Assembly: GCA_964473465.1 (NCBI GenBank)
Contig: CAYYPE010000003.1
Location: 186,001-250,000, forward strand
From: CALHRB01 sp964473465
GTDB lineage: Bacteria; Bacteroidota; Ignavibacteria; Kapaibacteriales; UBA2268
DNA length: 64,000 nt
Direction of reading: 5' to 3'
Below are positions 34,190 to 43,042 of the stretch, in pieces. The notes beneath the pieces are model-generated. The model worked only from the letters and a program-made list of their open reading frames with translations, was not told the DNA's origin and ran no database searches. The stretch's first letter is position 1. Each line of letters opens with the position of its first letter. The position numbers and the translations under genes are program-made.

Positions 34190-35077
34190 ATGGAAGATAT
34201 ATTCAATGATTCATTATTAGTGCCTTATATAAAGTTTTCTAAATCAATAATAAAATATTATGCTAAAAGCTTTTATTTTGCTTCAGCATTCCTACCAAAG
34301 CAGAAGAAACTTGCGACATATATAATTTATTCCTTTTGCCGTTATGTTGATAATATAATTGACAAGCCTCGTTCAAGGTCAAAAGAAGAATTAAATTATG
34401 AATTGGATTCAATCAAAACCGAATTATCAATGGCATTTAAATATGGCGAATCGGAACATCCAATCCTTGGTATTTTTATTAAAGTAATTAAACAATACGG
34501 TATCCCGATTGAATATGCTTTTGACCTTATTGAAGGTGTAAGAATGGATTTAAATTATTACAGATATGAAAATTTTGATGAACTTTATAAATTCTGTTAT
34601 CGTGTGGCAGCCGTTGTTGGATTAATGATGACCTATATTCTTGGTTTTAAAAATGAGAATACTTTGATTTATGCAGAAAAATTAGGCATTGCAATGCAAC
34701 TAACAAATATTCTCAGGGATATTAAAGAAGACAAAGATAATGGTAAGATCTATTTGCCCATGGACGAGATAAGAGAATATAAGCTTTCAGAAGAAGACTT
34801 TATTCATGAAAACTTTAATGAGAATTTCAAAAATTTCATAATATTTCAATCAAATCGAGCAAAAACCTTTTATGAAGAATCTAAAGTTGGTATTCCAATG
34901 CTTGATAAAGACTCACGATTTGCAATATATGCCGCATTAAAAATTTATAGCGGAATACTTCAGGAAATTGAGAAATTGGAATATAACGTATTTATACAAC
35001 GGGCTTATGTTTCTACATCAAAAAAGATTAGTATATTAGTCACTGAATATTTTCGAAATGTTCTTAAATTTGATTGA
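34190..35077 (+). CDS. crtB: Phytoene synthase CrtB
   Basis: 295 residues of the squalene/phytoene synthase family. The first Asp-rich motif lies in YVDNIIDKPRS, RVAAVVGLMM follows, and the second motif is in QLTNILRDIKEDKDNGKIYLP. It joins two geranylgeranyl diphosphates into phytoene. Its ATG follows directly on the stop codon of the polyprenyl synthase gene, indicating coupled translation. Confidence 0.93.
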   Translation: MEDIFNDSLLVPYIKFSKSIIKYYAKSFYFASAFLPKQKKLATYIIYSFCRYVDNIIDKPRSRSKEELNYELDSIKTELSMAFKYGESEHPILGIFIKVIKQYGIPIEYAFDLIEGVRMDLNYYRYENFDELYKFCYRVAAVVGLMMTYILGFKNENTLIYAEKLGIAMQLTNILRDIKEDKDNGKIYLPMDEIREYKLSEEDFIHENFNENFKNFIIFQSNRAKTFYEESKVGIPMLDKDSRFAIYAALKIYSGILQEIEKLEYNVFIQRAYVSTSKKISILVTEYFRNVLKFD

Positions 35078-35095
35078 AAAAAGGAGAACCCATTG

Positions 35096-35542
35096 ATGAA
35101 CTTGATAATAAATATACTCGCATTTTTGTTTTCCTTTATAGCAATGGAATTTGTAGCATGGTTTATGCATAAATATGTCATGCATGGTTTCTTATGGGAA
35201 CTTCACAGGGATCATCATCAGGGTGCTAAAGGAAAGTTACACAAAAATGATTGGTTCATATTAATCTTTGCTTTGCCAAGTATGGCAGGAATCTTTTTTG
35301 GTCTTTATCTCGAATTATCGGTTCTAATCTGGATAGGAGCGGGAATAGCATTATACGGATTGATATATTTTCTTATTCATGAAAGTTTTATTCATCAGCG
35401 ATTCAAAATTTTTCCGAAACACACAGATAATTATTACTTCAAGGGAATAAAAAAAGCACATAGGATGCATCATAGCCATACTACAAAAGAAGATGGAGAA
35501 TCATTCGGTTTACTGGTTGTTTCAAAAAAATATTTTGAATAG
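35096..35542 (+). CDS. crtZ: Beta-carotene hydroxylase CrtZ
   Basis: 148 residues from the ATG at 35096, with GGAG 9 bases upstream; a TTG at 35093 is also possible. Four helices carry the four di-iron histidine motifs of fatty-acid-hydroxylase-type carotene hydroxylases: HKYVMHG, HRDHHQG, HESFIHQR and HRMHHSH. It hydroxylates the rings of beta-carotene at C3, giving zeaxanthin. Confidence 0.92.
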   Translation: MNLIINILAFLFSFIAMEFVAWFMHKYVMHGFLWELHRDHHQGAKGKLHKNDWFILIFALPSMAGIFFGLYLELSVLIWIGAGIALYGLIYFLIHESFIHQRFKIFPKHTDNYYFKGIKKAHRMHHSHTTKEDGESFGLLVVSKKYFE

Positions 35543-35557
35543 ATTCGATTAATAACA

Positions 35558-36223
35558 ATGAAATTTACCTACCTGTTAATTAACTTAGCAATTATTATAA
35601 TTCCTCTAATTTTAAGTTTTGAGAAGAAAATCAGGTTTATCAGCCATTGGAAGGCTTTGCTTCCAGCTATTCTCATAACAGCTGTAATTTTTATAATCTG
35701 GGACATTATATTTACATATTTGGGTGTCTGGAGCTTCAATAAAGATTATATATTAGGCATAAATATAGTAAATCTCCCTATTGAAGAGATTTTATTTTTC
35801 ATTACTGTTCCTTATTCTTGTCTTTTTATTTTTGTAGTAGTGGATTACTACTTGCCTGATAACAAAAGCTATCAATGGATAAATTATATTTATTACGCTC
35901 TGGTTCCAATTTTGATTATTATTGGTTTACTAAATCATACCCGGTTATATACGGTTGTAACCTTTCTCGGTCTATCTTTTGTGATATTTCTCTCGTTGCA
36001 GATATTTAAATTTAAAAAATTGAAAACTTTTACATTGTCATTTATTCTTTCAATTATTCCATTTCTGATTTTTAATGGTTTACTGACGTCAATACCTGTT
36101 GTTCTTTACAATGGGTCAGAAAATTTAGGAGTGAGACTCTTAACAATTCCTATCGAAGATATATTTTATGGCATGCTACTAATTCTTATCAATACATTAA
36201 TCTATAATAAAAAAATAAGTTAA
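35558..36223 (+). CDS. crtYcd: Lycopene cyclase, CrtYcd fused type
   Basis: 221 residues with about six membrane helices in two related halves, each with the cyclase acidic motif: LPIEEILFF in the first and IPIEDIFYG in the second. Actinobacteria often encode these halves as separate CrtYc and CrtYd; the fused form is usual in Bacteroidota. It cyclises lycopene to beta-carotene. It is the last gene of the cluster; I see no convincing terminator after it, only A/T-rich runs. Confidence 0.88.
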   Translation: MKFTYLLINLAIIIIPLILSFEKKIRFISHWKALLPAILITAVIFIIWDIIFTYLGVWSFNKDYILGINIVNLPIEEILFFITVPYSCLFIFVVVDYYLPDNKSYQWINYIYYALVPILIIIGLLNHTRLYTVVTFLGLSFVIFLSLQIFKFKKLKTFTLSFILSIIPFLIFNGLLTSIPVVLYNGSENLGVRLLTIPIEDIFYGMLLILINTLIYNKKIS

Positions 36224-36315
36224 AATTAACATTTATGAACCACTAATGAAATCCTAATTAAAAAAATATTAAAATTTTTTTTGATTAGATTTTTTTTTTC
36301 ATTACATTACGATTA

Positions 36316-36351
36316 ATTGTTAACACAATATTAATTTTATTGTGAATTAAT
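36316..36351. repeat. Two overlapping dyads upstream of the small ORF
   Basis: ATTGT (36316-36320) pairs with ACAAT (36325-36329) across TAAC. ATTAATT (36330-36336) pairs with AATTAAT (36345-36351) across TTATTGTG. The inner ATTGT at 36339-36343 can also pair with ACAAT. The set ends just before the GGGGGTGGAG ribosome site, a good position for an operator or a leader-RNA switch. Confidence 0.4.
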
Positions 36352-36367
36352 AAGGGGGTGGAGTTAA

Positions 36368-36493
36368 ATGAGAGTTGCTTGTTATAATTTTTACCCTGTA
36401 AAGGGAAATAAAAAATATGGTATTTATTTACCTTTGATAAATCATTTTATATGTTATCCAAGACCTCCCAATGCTCTGTGTAGTCCTTCATAA
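36368..36493 (+). CDS. Candidate 41-residue small protein or leader peptide
   Basis: ATG at 36368 opens a 41-codon frame starting MRVACYNFYPVKGNKKYG and ending ALCSPS. A GGGGGTGGAG stretch ends 5 bases before the ATG; it is one of the strongest purine-rich ribosome sites in the window. The peptide has three cysteines and no signal or membrane helix. No family is recognised. It may be a real small gene, a leader peptide controlling susC, or a chance ORF. susC starts 100 bases later. Confidence 0.35.
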   Translation: MRVACYNFYPVKGNKKYGIYLPLINHFICYPRPPNALCSPS

Positions 36494-36593
36494 TTAAAGC
36501 ATAGAGTCAAAAAAGCATAATCAGATTAAAAATATCAGTTCACAAAATTAAAACCCTTTTTAAAATTTATGTATCATTAATAGTGTAGGTTTT

Positions 36594-39500
36594 ATGAAAA
36601 CATTTATTACTTCACTTTTAGTAGTCTTTCTATGCTTCGGAGTGATGCAAGCACAGGAAAGAACAGTGTCGGGAAAGGTTACAAATGAAAAGGGCGAACC
36701 CCTTATCGGAGTAACTGTGATGGTTAAAGGTTCAGCTGTTGGTACATATACCAAATCCGGAGGAACTTATAAGTTAACAGTTCCAAGAGGTGCCAAAAGC
36801 CTTATTTTCCGTGTAGTTGGTATGAAAACAAAGGAAGTTGAAATTGGAACAAAAGATGAAATTAACGTAATCCTCGAAGAGGATGTCGTCCGAACTGAAG
36901 AAATTGTCGTAACCGCTATTGGTTTGGAAAGGGAAAAGAAATCAATCGGTTATGCAATTGAAGATATCAAAGGTTCCAGAATTTCTGAATCCAAGACAAC
37001 AAACGTTTTGAACGCATTAACTGGTAAAGTTGCAGGTGTTCAGATAACAAATTCAGCTGGTACATCGGGTTCATCTGCTTTTATTAAAATCAGAGGTATA
37101 TCTTCAATAACTGGTTCTAATCAACCATTATTTATTGTTGATGGTATTCCAATAGATAACTCAATGTCATACAGTGGTAATCCGGATGATGGTTCGAATA
37201 ATCTGCTTTATGGTGTTGCTTATTCTAACAGAGCAATTGATATTAACCCTGATGACATTGAATCTATAACTGTTCTGAAAGGACCTGCTGCAACAGCACT
37301 ATATGGAATTCGTGCTGCAAGTGGTGCAATTGTAATTACTACCAAAAAGGGAGTTCTTGGTTTAGGTGAAAAAATAAATGTTAATTTCACCTCAACAATG
37401 GCTTTTGATGAAGTTAACAAAATGCCCGAAATACAAACGACTTATGCTCAGGGACAGTGGGTTGATGCTAATGGTAAAAGATATGGTCAATCAGGATTTG
37501 ATATAAATACAGCAAAACCTACTTACAGAGGACCTACAACTGGTGAAGCTCTTTCATGGGGACCTAAGTTTTCGGAACTTGCGTGGGATGGAACATCTAA
37601 TAACAAATTTGATAAAAACGGTAATGTTGTCCCTGCTACTGATCCTAGTGCAAAAATTCCAATGAGACCCTACAACAATGTTGATGACTTTTTCAGGACA
37701 GGAACAGCATATACCCAATCTTTGAGTCTTGCAGGAGGTAGTGACTTTTCTTCATTTTATTTGTCTTTATCAAATCAAAAGAAATCAGGGGTTATTCCGA
37801 GAGATCAATTCGAAAGGTCAACTGTAAAATTAACCGGAGAATCAAATATTTCAAGAAATTTCAAGGCAAGCGGTTCAATTAGCTACTCAAAATCAGGAGG
37901 AACAAGAATTCAACAAGGTTCAAATACTTCTGGAGTTATGCTTGGCTTATTGAGAACTCCACCATCATTTGATAATTCAAATGGATTTGGTGAAGATGCT
38001 GCTGATAACCCTGAAGCCTATATGTTTGCTAACGGAACTCAAAGAACATATAGAGGTGGTGGAGGTTATGATAATCCGTTCTGGACTGTTAACCGAAATC
38101 CCTTTAATGATGATGTAAACAGGTTCATTGGTTATTTCCAGTTAAACTATTACATTACTGACTGGTTTGACGTTATGTATAGAGTAGGTTTGGACAACTA
38201 TACTGATAAACGTAAACAAATTTTTGCACTTTATTCACGAACAGTTCCAACTGGAAGAACTTTTGAACATAATATAACAAGCAATCAATTCACTTCGGAT
38301 CTTATTTTGACTTTCACACAGAAATTAACCGAAGATATCGGTGCAAAATTATTAGTAGGAAATAACTTGTTCGAAGATTATTCTACAAGTTTATATGTTC
38401 AGGCTGATAACATTATCATCCCGAATTTTTATCATATTTCTAATTTTTCGGGTGCTTTCCAGCGTGAAAGTAAAGACAAATTACGTAGAATGGCTCTTTA
38501 TGGTGATCTAACAGTTGATTATCTTGAATGGTTATATTTTAATGGTACTATCAGATGGGAAAAATCAACAACCTTACCTAAAGATAATAATGCATTTGTA
38601 TATGGCTCTGCAAATTTGAGCTTTGTGTTTACAGACGCTTTCAAAGATGCATTCAAAGATTCATTCATCTCATTCGGTAAATTAAGAATGAATTATGCTG
38701 TTGTAGGTAAAGATGCACCAATGTATTCCACTTCAACACCATTTGCAGCATCAACATTAGCTGATGGCTGGGTTGATGGTATTTCTTTCCCATTCCTAAA
38801 CACCGTTGGATATTCTAAAGATTTAGTTCTTGGAACACAGGAATTGAAACCAGAAAAGACAACATCATTAGAATTTGGTTTAAATATGGCTTTTATTGAT
38901 GGTCTTTTCGATGTTGATTTGACATATTATGACTCAAAGAGCGTTGACCAGATATTTGCCGTAAGAATAGCAAGAACAACAGGTTATGCATTTAGAGTTG
39001 TAAACGCTGGTGAAATTTCAAATAAAGGTTTCGAAGCTATTTTAAACATTCACCCCTTCCGAGGGGATGACTTTAATTGGACATTCAGCCTTAACTTTTC
39101 AACAAACGAAAATATGGTTGAAAAGTTAGCTCCGGGAATTGAAAACTTATTTATAGGAGGATTTGAAGGTTCAAGTATTCGTGCAGTCGCAGGAAAACCG
39201 TACGGAACAATATTCGGATTTGGATTCTTGAAAGATCCAGCAACCGGAAAAACCGTTATAGATGATGATCCCAATAGCCCTGACTATGGATATCCAATAC
39301 TTGATCCTAATGAAAAAGACTTTGGAAGTGCTAATCCAGACTGGTTGATGGGTATTAATAATACATTTTCCTTTGCTGGTTTCACATTAAGTTTCCTCTT
39401 TGATATTAAACAAGGAGGTGTGATGTGGAATGGAACAAAAGGAGCCTTGTATTATTTTGGTACTCATAAGGAGACTGAAATAAGAGGCACCACAAAAGTA

Positions 39501-39893
39501 TTTGATGGAGTTAAAGGACATTTTGATCAAGATGGTAAATTGGTAACAAATGGACCTAATGATATTGCGGCTAAAATGGATCAAGCTTGGTTAGCATTTG
39601 GAAACGGAAATGGATTTATTGGTTCAAATACAGAAGATTTTGTTGAGGATGCAAGCTGGGTTAGATTGAGAGAGCTAAGTTTAAGCTATCAGCTACCAAA
39701 ATCAATTGTTGAATATACTCCTTTCTCCGAAATAGGATTAACCTTTACCGGTAGAAATTTATGGTTAAGCACACCTTATACCGGTATAGATCCCGAAACA
39801 AGCTTAACAGGTGCTTCAAATGCCCAGGGATTGGATTATTTCAATATGCCGGGTGTTCGTTCTTATAACTTTTCAATCAATGTCAAGTTTTAA
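36594..39893 (+). CDS. susC: SusC/RagA-type TonB-dependent outer-membrane receptor
   Basis: 1099 residues. Signal peptide (1-20, ending MQAQ), a carboxypeptidase-regulatory-like domain (about 22-100, VSGKVTNEKGEPLIGVTVMV), a TonB-box/plug start (EEIVVTAIG) and plug domain (to about 250), then a 22-strand barrel ending in an aromatic terminal residue (NVKF). SusC-type receptors import oligosaccharides, peptides or other oligomers with energy from TonB. The substrate is not visible, since no glycosidase or peptidase set flanks the pair. It is followed by susD. Confidence 0.95.
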   Translation: MKTFITSLLVVFLCFGVMQAQERTVSGKVTNEKGEPLIGVTVMVKGSAVGTYTKSGGTYKLTVPRGAKSLIFRVVGMKTKEVEIGTKDEINVILEEDVVRTEEIVVTAIGLEREKKSIGYAIEDIKGSRISESKTTNVLNALTGKVAGVQITNSAGTSGSSAFIKIRGISSITGSNQPLFIVDGIPIDNSMSYSGNPDDGSNNLLYGVAYSNRAIDINPDDIESITVLKGPAATALYGIRAASGAIVITTKKGVLGLGEKINVNFTSTMAFDEVNKMPEIQTTYAQGQWVDANGKRYGQSGFDINTAKPTYRGPTTGEALSWGPKFSELAWDGTSNNKFDKNGNVVPATDPSAKIPMRPYNNVDDFFRTGTAYTQSLSLAGGSDFSSFYLSLSNQKKSGVIPRDQFERSTVKLTGESNISRNFKASGSISYSKSGGTRIQQGSNTSGVMLGLLRTPPSFDNSNGFGEDAADNPEAYMFANGTQRTYRGGGGYDNPFWTVNRNPFNDDVNRFIGYFQLNYYITDWFDVMYRVGLDNYTDKRKQIFALYSRTVPTGRTFEHNITSNQFTSDLILTFTQKLTEDIGAKLLVGNNLFEDYSTSLYVQADNIIIPNFYHISNFSGAFQRESKDKLRRMALYGDLTVDYLEWLYFNGTIRWEKSTTLPKDNNAFVYGSANLSFVFTDAFKDAFKDSFISFGKLRMNYAVVGKDAPMYSTSTPFAASTLADGWVDGISFPFLNTVGYSKDLVLGTQELKPEKTTSLEFGLNMAFIDGLFDVDLTYYDSKSVDQIFAVRIARTTGYAFRVVNAGEISNKGFEAILNIHPFRGDDFNWTFSLNFSTNENMVEKLAPGIENLFIGGFEGSSIRAVAGKPYGTIFGFGFLKDPATGKTVIDDDPNSPDYGYPILDPNEKDFGSANPDWLMGINNTFSFAGFTLSFLFDIKQGGVMWNGTKGALYYFGTHKETEIRGTTKVFDGVKGHFDQDGKLVTNGPNDIAAKMDQAWLAFGNGNGFIGSNTEDFVEDASWVRLRELSLSYQLPKSIVEYTPFSEIGLTFTGRNLWLSTPYTGIDPETSLTGASNAQGLDYFNMPGVRSYNFSINVKF

Positions 39894-39925
39894 TTTAGTT
39901 TGTCCAATTAATGAGTAGAATAAAT

Positions 39926-41281
39926 ATGAAAAATAAAATAATTTTAATTTTAGCAACTTTTCTACTGGTATTGACTGCTTGTGAACAATGGGTTGACCCC
40001 GGTTTAAATAATGACCCAACCAAACCATCGGATGTTTCTTTGAACGTCCTTCTTCCCACAACGCAGGCATACTATGCTTTTTTGCAAGGTGGTGATGTAT
40101 TCAGATTTTCAAATATGTTCACCCAGCATTTGACAGGTATTCTCAGGCAACATGCAGGTATTTATCAATATGTATTCACAGAATCAGATGTGGATAACCT
40201 TTGGAATTCATTATATGCCGATGCAATGCAAAATATGAACATTTTGATTGAAAAATCAAAAGCTTCTTCTTCTCCTTATTACCAAGGGATGGGAGAAGTT
40301 ATGATGGCTCTTTCAATCGGAACAACAACTGATATCTGGGGTGATGTTCCTTTTTCCGAAGCATTCAAAGGTGAAACCAATCTTACCCCTAAATATGATA
40401 CTCAGGAGCAAATTTATAATAAGATATTTGAGCTTTTGAATTCGGCAATAGCAAATTTTGCTGCTGCTAGCAGTACATTTGTACCCGGTTCAGATGATCT
40501 TATTTTCAAGGGTGATAAAGCAAAATGGACGAAAGCCGCTTATTCTCTATTAGCCAGATATTACCTTCACCTTAAGAGGTATGACGATGCTCTGAATGCT
40601 GTTGCAAAAGCTCAGGCATCTGTTGGAGATGATTTTATATTTAATTTCGGTACTAATGGAAACGAGGCTAACCCGATTTATCAGTTTATGGAACAACGAG
40701 GTGATATTTCAATGGGTGCAGTTCTTATGAAAATCATGAATGATGTAAACGATCCAAGATTACCATTCTATGCCGAGAAAGATCCTAATGATAAGTATTC
40801 TGAGGAATCAACTCTTGGTCCTTACTACTATAGAAGCGAAGCACCTATCCACTTTACCACTTATGCCGAAATGAAATTCATTGAAGCTGAATGTAAATTA
40901 GCAAAAGCAGATAAAAAAGGTGCCTATGATGCTTATATTGAAGGAATTAAAGCTTCTTGTGCAAGATATGGTGTTGCTCAAGCTGATATTGATGCTTTTG
41001 TTGCCGATCCTGCTATTGCAGTGGGAGAAAATAATATAGACTTAGAAAAGATTATGACACAGAAGTATGTTGCAATGTATTGTACTCCAGAAACTTGGGT
41101 TGATTGGAGGAGAACTAATTTTCCAAAGCTCAATCCAATTTCAGGAAATCAAATCCCAAGGAGATTTCCTTATGCGCAGTCTGAAAGATTATTTAATGGA
41201 GCAAGCTTGCAGGCAGCAGTACCTGATGCAGGTTCAGCTAACTTTATCTTTTCAGAGATGTGGTGGGATAAAATGTGGTAG
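39926..41281 (+). CDS. susD: SusD/RagB-type surface lipoprotein
   Basis: 451 residues from the ATG at 39926 (another ATG at 39911 adds five residues). A lipoprotein signal peptide ends in LVLTAC with Cys19 as the lipidated residue. Helical TPR-like repeats with the SusD features GEVMMALSIGTTTDIWGDVPFSEAF (split, about 110-135), ARYYLHLKRYDDAL and a C-terminal EAECKLAKADKKGAYDAY follow. It forms the lid over SusC and captures the substrate. It starts 32 bases after susC. Confidence 0.93.
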   Translation: MKNKIILILATFLLVLTACEQWVDPGLNNDPTKPSDVSLNVLLPTTQAYYAFLQGGDVFRFSNMFTQHLTGILRQHAGIYQYVFTESDVDNLWNSLYADAMQNMNILIEKSKASSSPYYQGMGEVMMALSIGTTTDIWGDVPFSEAFKGETNLTPKYDTQEQIYNKIFELLNSAIANFAAASSTFVPGSDDLIFKGDKAKWTKAAYSLLARYYLHLKRYDDALNAVAKAQASVGDDFIFNFGTNGNEANPIYQFMEQRGDISMGAVLMKIMNDVNDPRLPFYAEKDPNDKYSEESTLGPYYYRSEAPIHFTTYAEMKFIEAECKLAKADKKGAYDAYIEGIKASCARYGVAQADIDAFVADPAIAVGENNIDLEKIMTQKYVAMYCTPETWVDWRRTNFPKLNPISGNQIPRRFPYAQSERLFNGASLQAAVPDAGSANFIFSEMWWDKMW

Positions 41282-41304
41282 ATCTTATTGATTAATTTCA
41301 ATTT

Positions 41305-41340
41305 GGGGCTGTTCTATTTTTTGGGCAGCCCCTTTTTATT
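41305..41340 (+). terminator. Rho-independent terminator of susC-susD
   Basis: GGGGCTG (41305-41311) and CAGCCCC (41326-41332) form a 7-base-pair GC-rich stem with a 14-base loop, followed by TTTTTATT. It lies 23 bases after the susD stop. The loop holds the stop codon of the opposing membrane-protein gene at 41314. Confidence 0.8.
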
Positions 41341-41703
41341 ATTTGTTTTTAACCAATAAAAGATATATATTGTTCCAAGAATAGGGAAAAACCAGAAATA
41401 AAAACCTAACCATGCACTTCCTGTGAATATAAAATTTACTAACCAAAAAGCAAAACTCCCTATCAGAACCAATATACCACCAATCAATTTTTTCCAGAAT
41501 GACCAGATTATTCCTGCGATAATTATGAAGAAACAGAGAAAAAGCAAATTCTCTTTTAATGAAAGTTCAAAAAAATTTGGAATACCATTCCCAAAAATAA
41601 ATGCAAGAAGAAAAGCAAGAGTAATAATACCAATCAAATTAATGACCCATAGAGCAATTTTAAAGATATCTAGTTGAATCTTATTTTTTTTCCGCCTTTG
41701 CAT
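41314..41703 (-). CDS. Unknown small membrane protein
   Basis: 129 residues with a basic N-terminus (QRRKKNK) and four membrane helices (about 13-35, 48-68, 72-92, 98-118), ending in a basic tail. There is no catalytic or ligand motif. It overlaps the end of the upstream DUF885-like lipoprotein gene by 23 bases, so it is probably co-translated with it. I do not recognise the family with certainty. Confidence 0.65.
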   Translation of the reverse strand: MQRRKKNKIQLDIFKIALWVINLIGIITLAFLLAFIFGNGIPNFFELSLKENLLFLCFFIIIAGIIWSFWKKLIGGILVLIGSFAFWLVNFIFTGSAWLGFYFWFFPILGTIYIFYWLKTNNKKGLPKK

Positions 41704-43042
41704 AAATATCCTTGTCCATTAAATCAACTGGAAGGGTAGGTTTGGTTATAATTTCTGTAAATAACTGCCATTTCGATTTGTTATCCAAACCAGAAACTTT
41801 AGCATTGATATATGATTCAACAAGTTCCTGTCCGACGTGGTAATTTATTATGTATGACCGGTATTTATCGTAGAACCTGATGGAGCGTTCAGCCCTTTGT
41901 CTGTCCTGCAATTGATATTTCATAAGCCAGTCTACAGCTTGTTCTTTAGTTAAGTTTCCATTAAGATATCTTCTTGCAGTTTCAACAGATATAAATGATA
42001 ATTTTTTTGTGAAATACTGGATTTTCTGATAAAGATCGTATTGACTTGAGTTTATCCCAGCAAGTGGAAAAAGAACATTTTTTTCAAAATCTGATTTTTC
42101 ATTATGATCAAAGGCAAGATCCACGGCGTAATTTGCGGTTCCCTCAGATATTATTGCTTGTGGAGAAAAAAGCAGATAAATTGAGAATTCCACCCATTTA
42201 TTTTGTTTATAGAATATTTCTTCACTAAGTGTATGAAATACGTGATGCCCGGGATATCCTTCATGGCAAGCCAAATCCAAAGCTCTATCAATAAAAACAG
42301 GTAGCTCAATATTTACCTGAATTAAGCTGTGTCCGTTTCCTTGAAACCAATTATATCCACCCCATGGTTTATCCGTAACATATTCAACAGTAAATGATTC
42401 ATCTTTTGGTAAAAGATTAATATATTGATAAGTTTTTTCCTTAGACTTTTTCAATGCTGTCCTAAAAACAGTATCAATTTTGTCTTTAGGAATGATAAAT
42501 TTATTTCTTAAATTTTGGTATCTAATTGCTAAGTCACCATTACCGGGAACAATTCTATCCAGACTATCAAGAATTTGTTCATAATATTTTAATGAATAAA
42601 CGGGTGCGGCAATATCATAATAAGCAATAGATTCAGAATCGAAGTCAAGCTTTTTGCCTGAAAGAAAATCAAGTCTGGCATCAAGAGCCTTCAGTTGCCT
42701 TTTTAAAAATCTTAATCTTAATTTTTCATGTTTATTATTCGTGATGCTGTCAATTTTTTCAAGATTATTAATTAATGTTTCGCAGGAAAGTTTGATAGTA
42801 TCTAAAGGTATATCTAAGTTTTCTGCTCGTTTTCTCAAAGAATCGGGACCGAAATAAGAGTCAACTAAATCCTTATCAATTTCACCTGTAGCTAATGATA
42901 AAACTACAAATCCTTCAGCAATTTGATTTAAATTATTTGCATCAGAAAAAGGAATTACATTTTTTTCTGAACAGGAGATAATTAATAATGTTAAAAAGAT
43001 AGTAATAAAAAAAATAGAAAAATGGTTAATATAACTATTCAT
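41681..43042 (-). CDS. DUF885-like lipoprotein, putative metallopeptidase
   Basis: 453 residues. The signal peptide ends in LLIISC with Cys24 as lipobox cysteine. HEGYPGHH at 260-267 resembles the HEAYPGHH zinc motif of the DUF885 family, with a downstream acidic residue in ISEGTANYA. Helical content is high throughout. DUF885 proteins are related to M32-type carboxypeptidases, but substrates are largely unknown. It overlaps the quinone-oxidoreductase gene upstream by 8 bases and the membrane-protein gene downstream by 23. Confidence 0.75.
   Translation of the reverse strand: MNSYINHFSIFFITIFLTLLIISCSEKNVIPFSDANNLNQIAEGFVVLSLATGEIDKDLVDSYFGPDSLRKRAENLDIPLDTIKLSCETLINNLEKIDSITNNKHEKLRLRFLKRQLKALDARLDFLSGKKLDFDSESIAYYDIAAPVYSLKYYEQILDSLDRIVPGNGDLAIRYQNLRNKFIIPKDKIDTVFRTALKKSKEKTYQYINLLPKDESFTVEYVTDKPWGGYNWFQGNGHSLIQVNIELPVFIDRALDLACHEGYPGHHVFHTLSEEIFYKQNKWVEFSIYLLFSPQAIISEGTANYAVDLAFDHNEKSDFEKNVLFPLAGINSSQYDLYQKIQYFTKKLSFISVETARRYLNGNLTKEQAVDWLMKYQLQDRQRAERSIRFYDKYRSYIINYHVGQELVESYINAKVSGLDNKSKWQLFTEIITKPTLPVDLMDKDIYAKAEKK

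Larger units (their letters stand above)
36224..36593. other. 370-base gap between the carotenoid cluster and susC
   Basis: The only stretch over 300 bases without a large gene. It starts with long A and T runs (36255-36300), then two inverted repeats (36316-36351), a strong ribosome binding site and a 41-codon ORF (36368-36493). A possible 7-base-pair hairpin follows: CTCTGTG near 36474, CATAGAG near 36500. The last 90 bases before susC are AT-rich with no full -7/-33 promoter match. Confidence 0.6.

Noticed and set aside
36255..36300. A/T runs after crtYcd as a terminator
   Set aside because: Only A-T pairing with no defined stem; cannot be told from ordinary AT-rich sequence.
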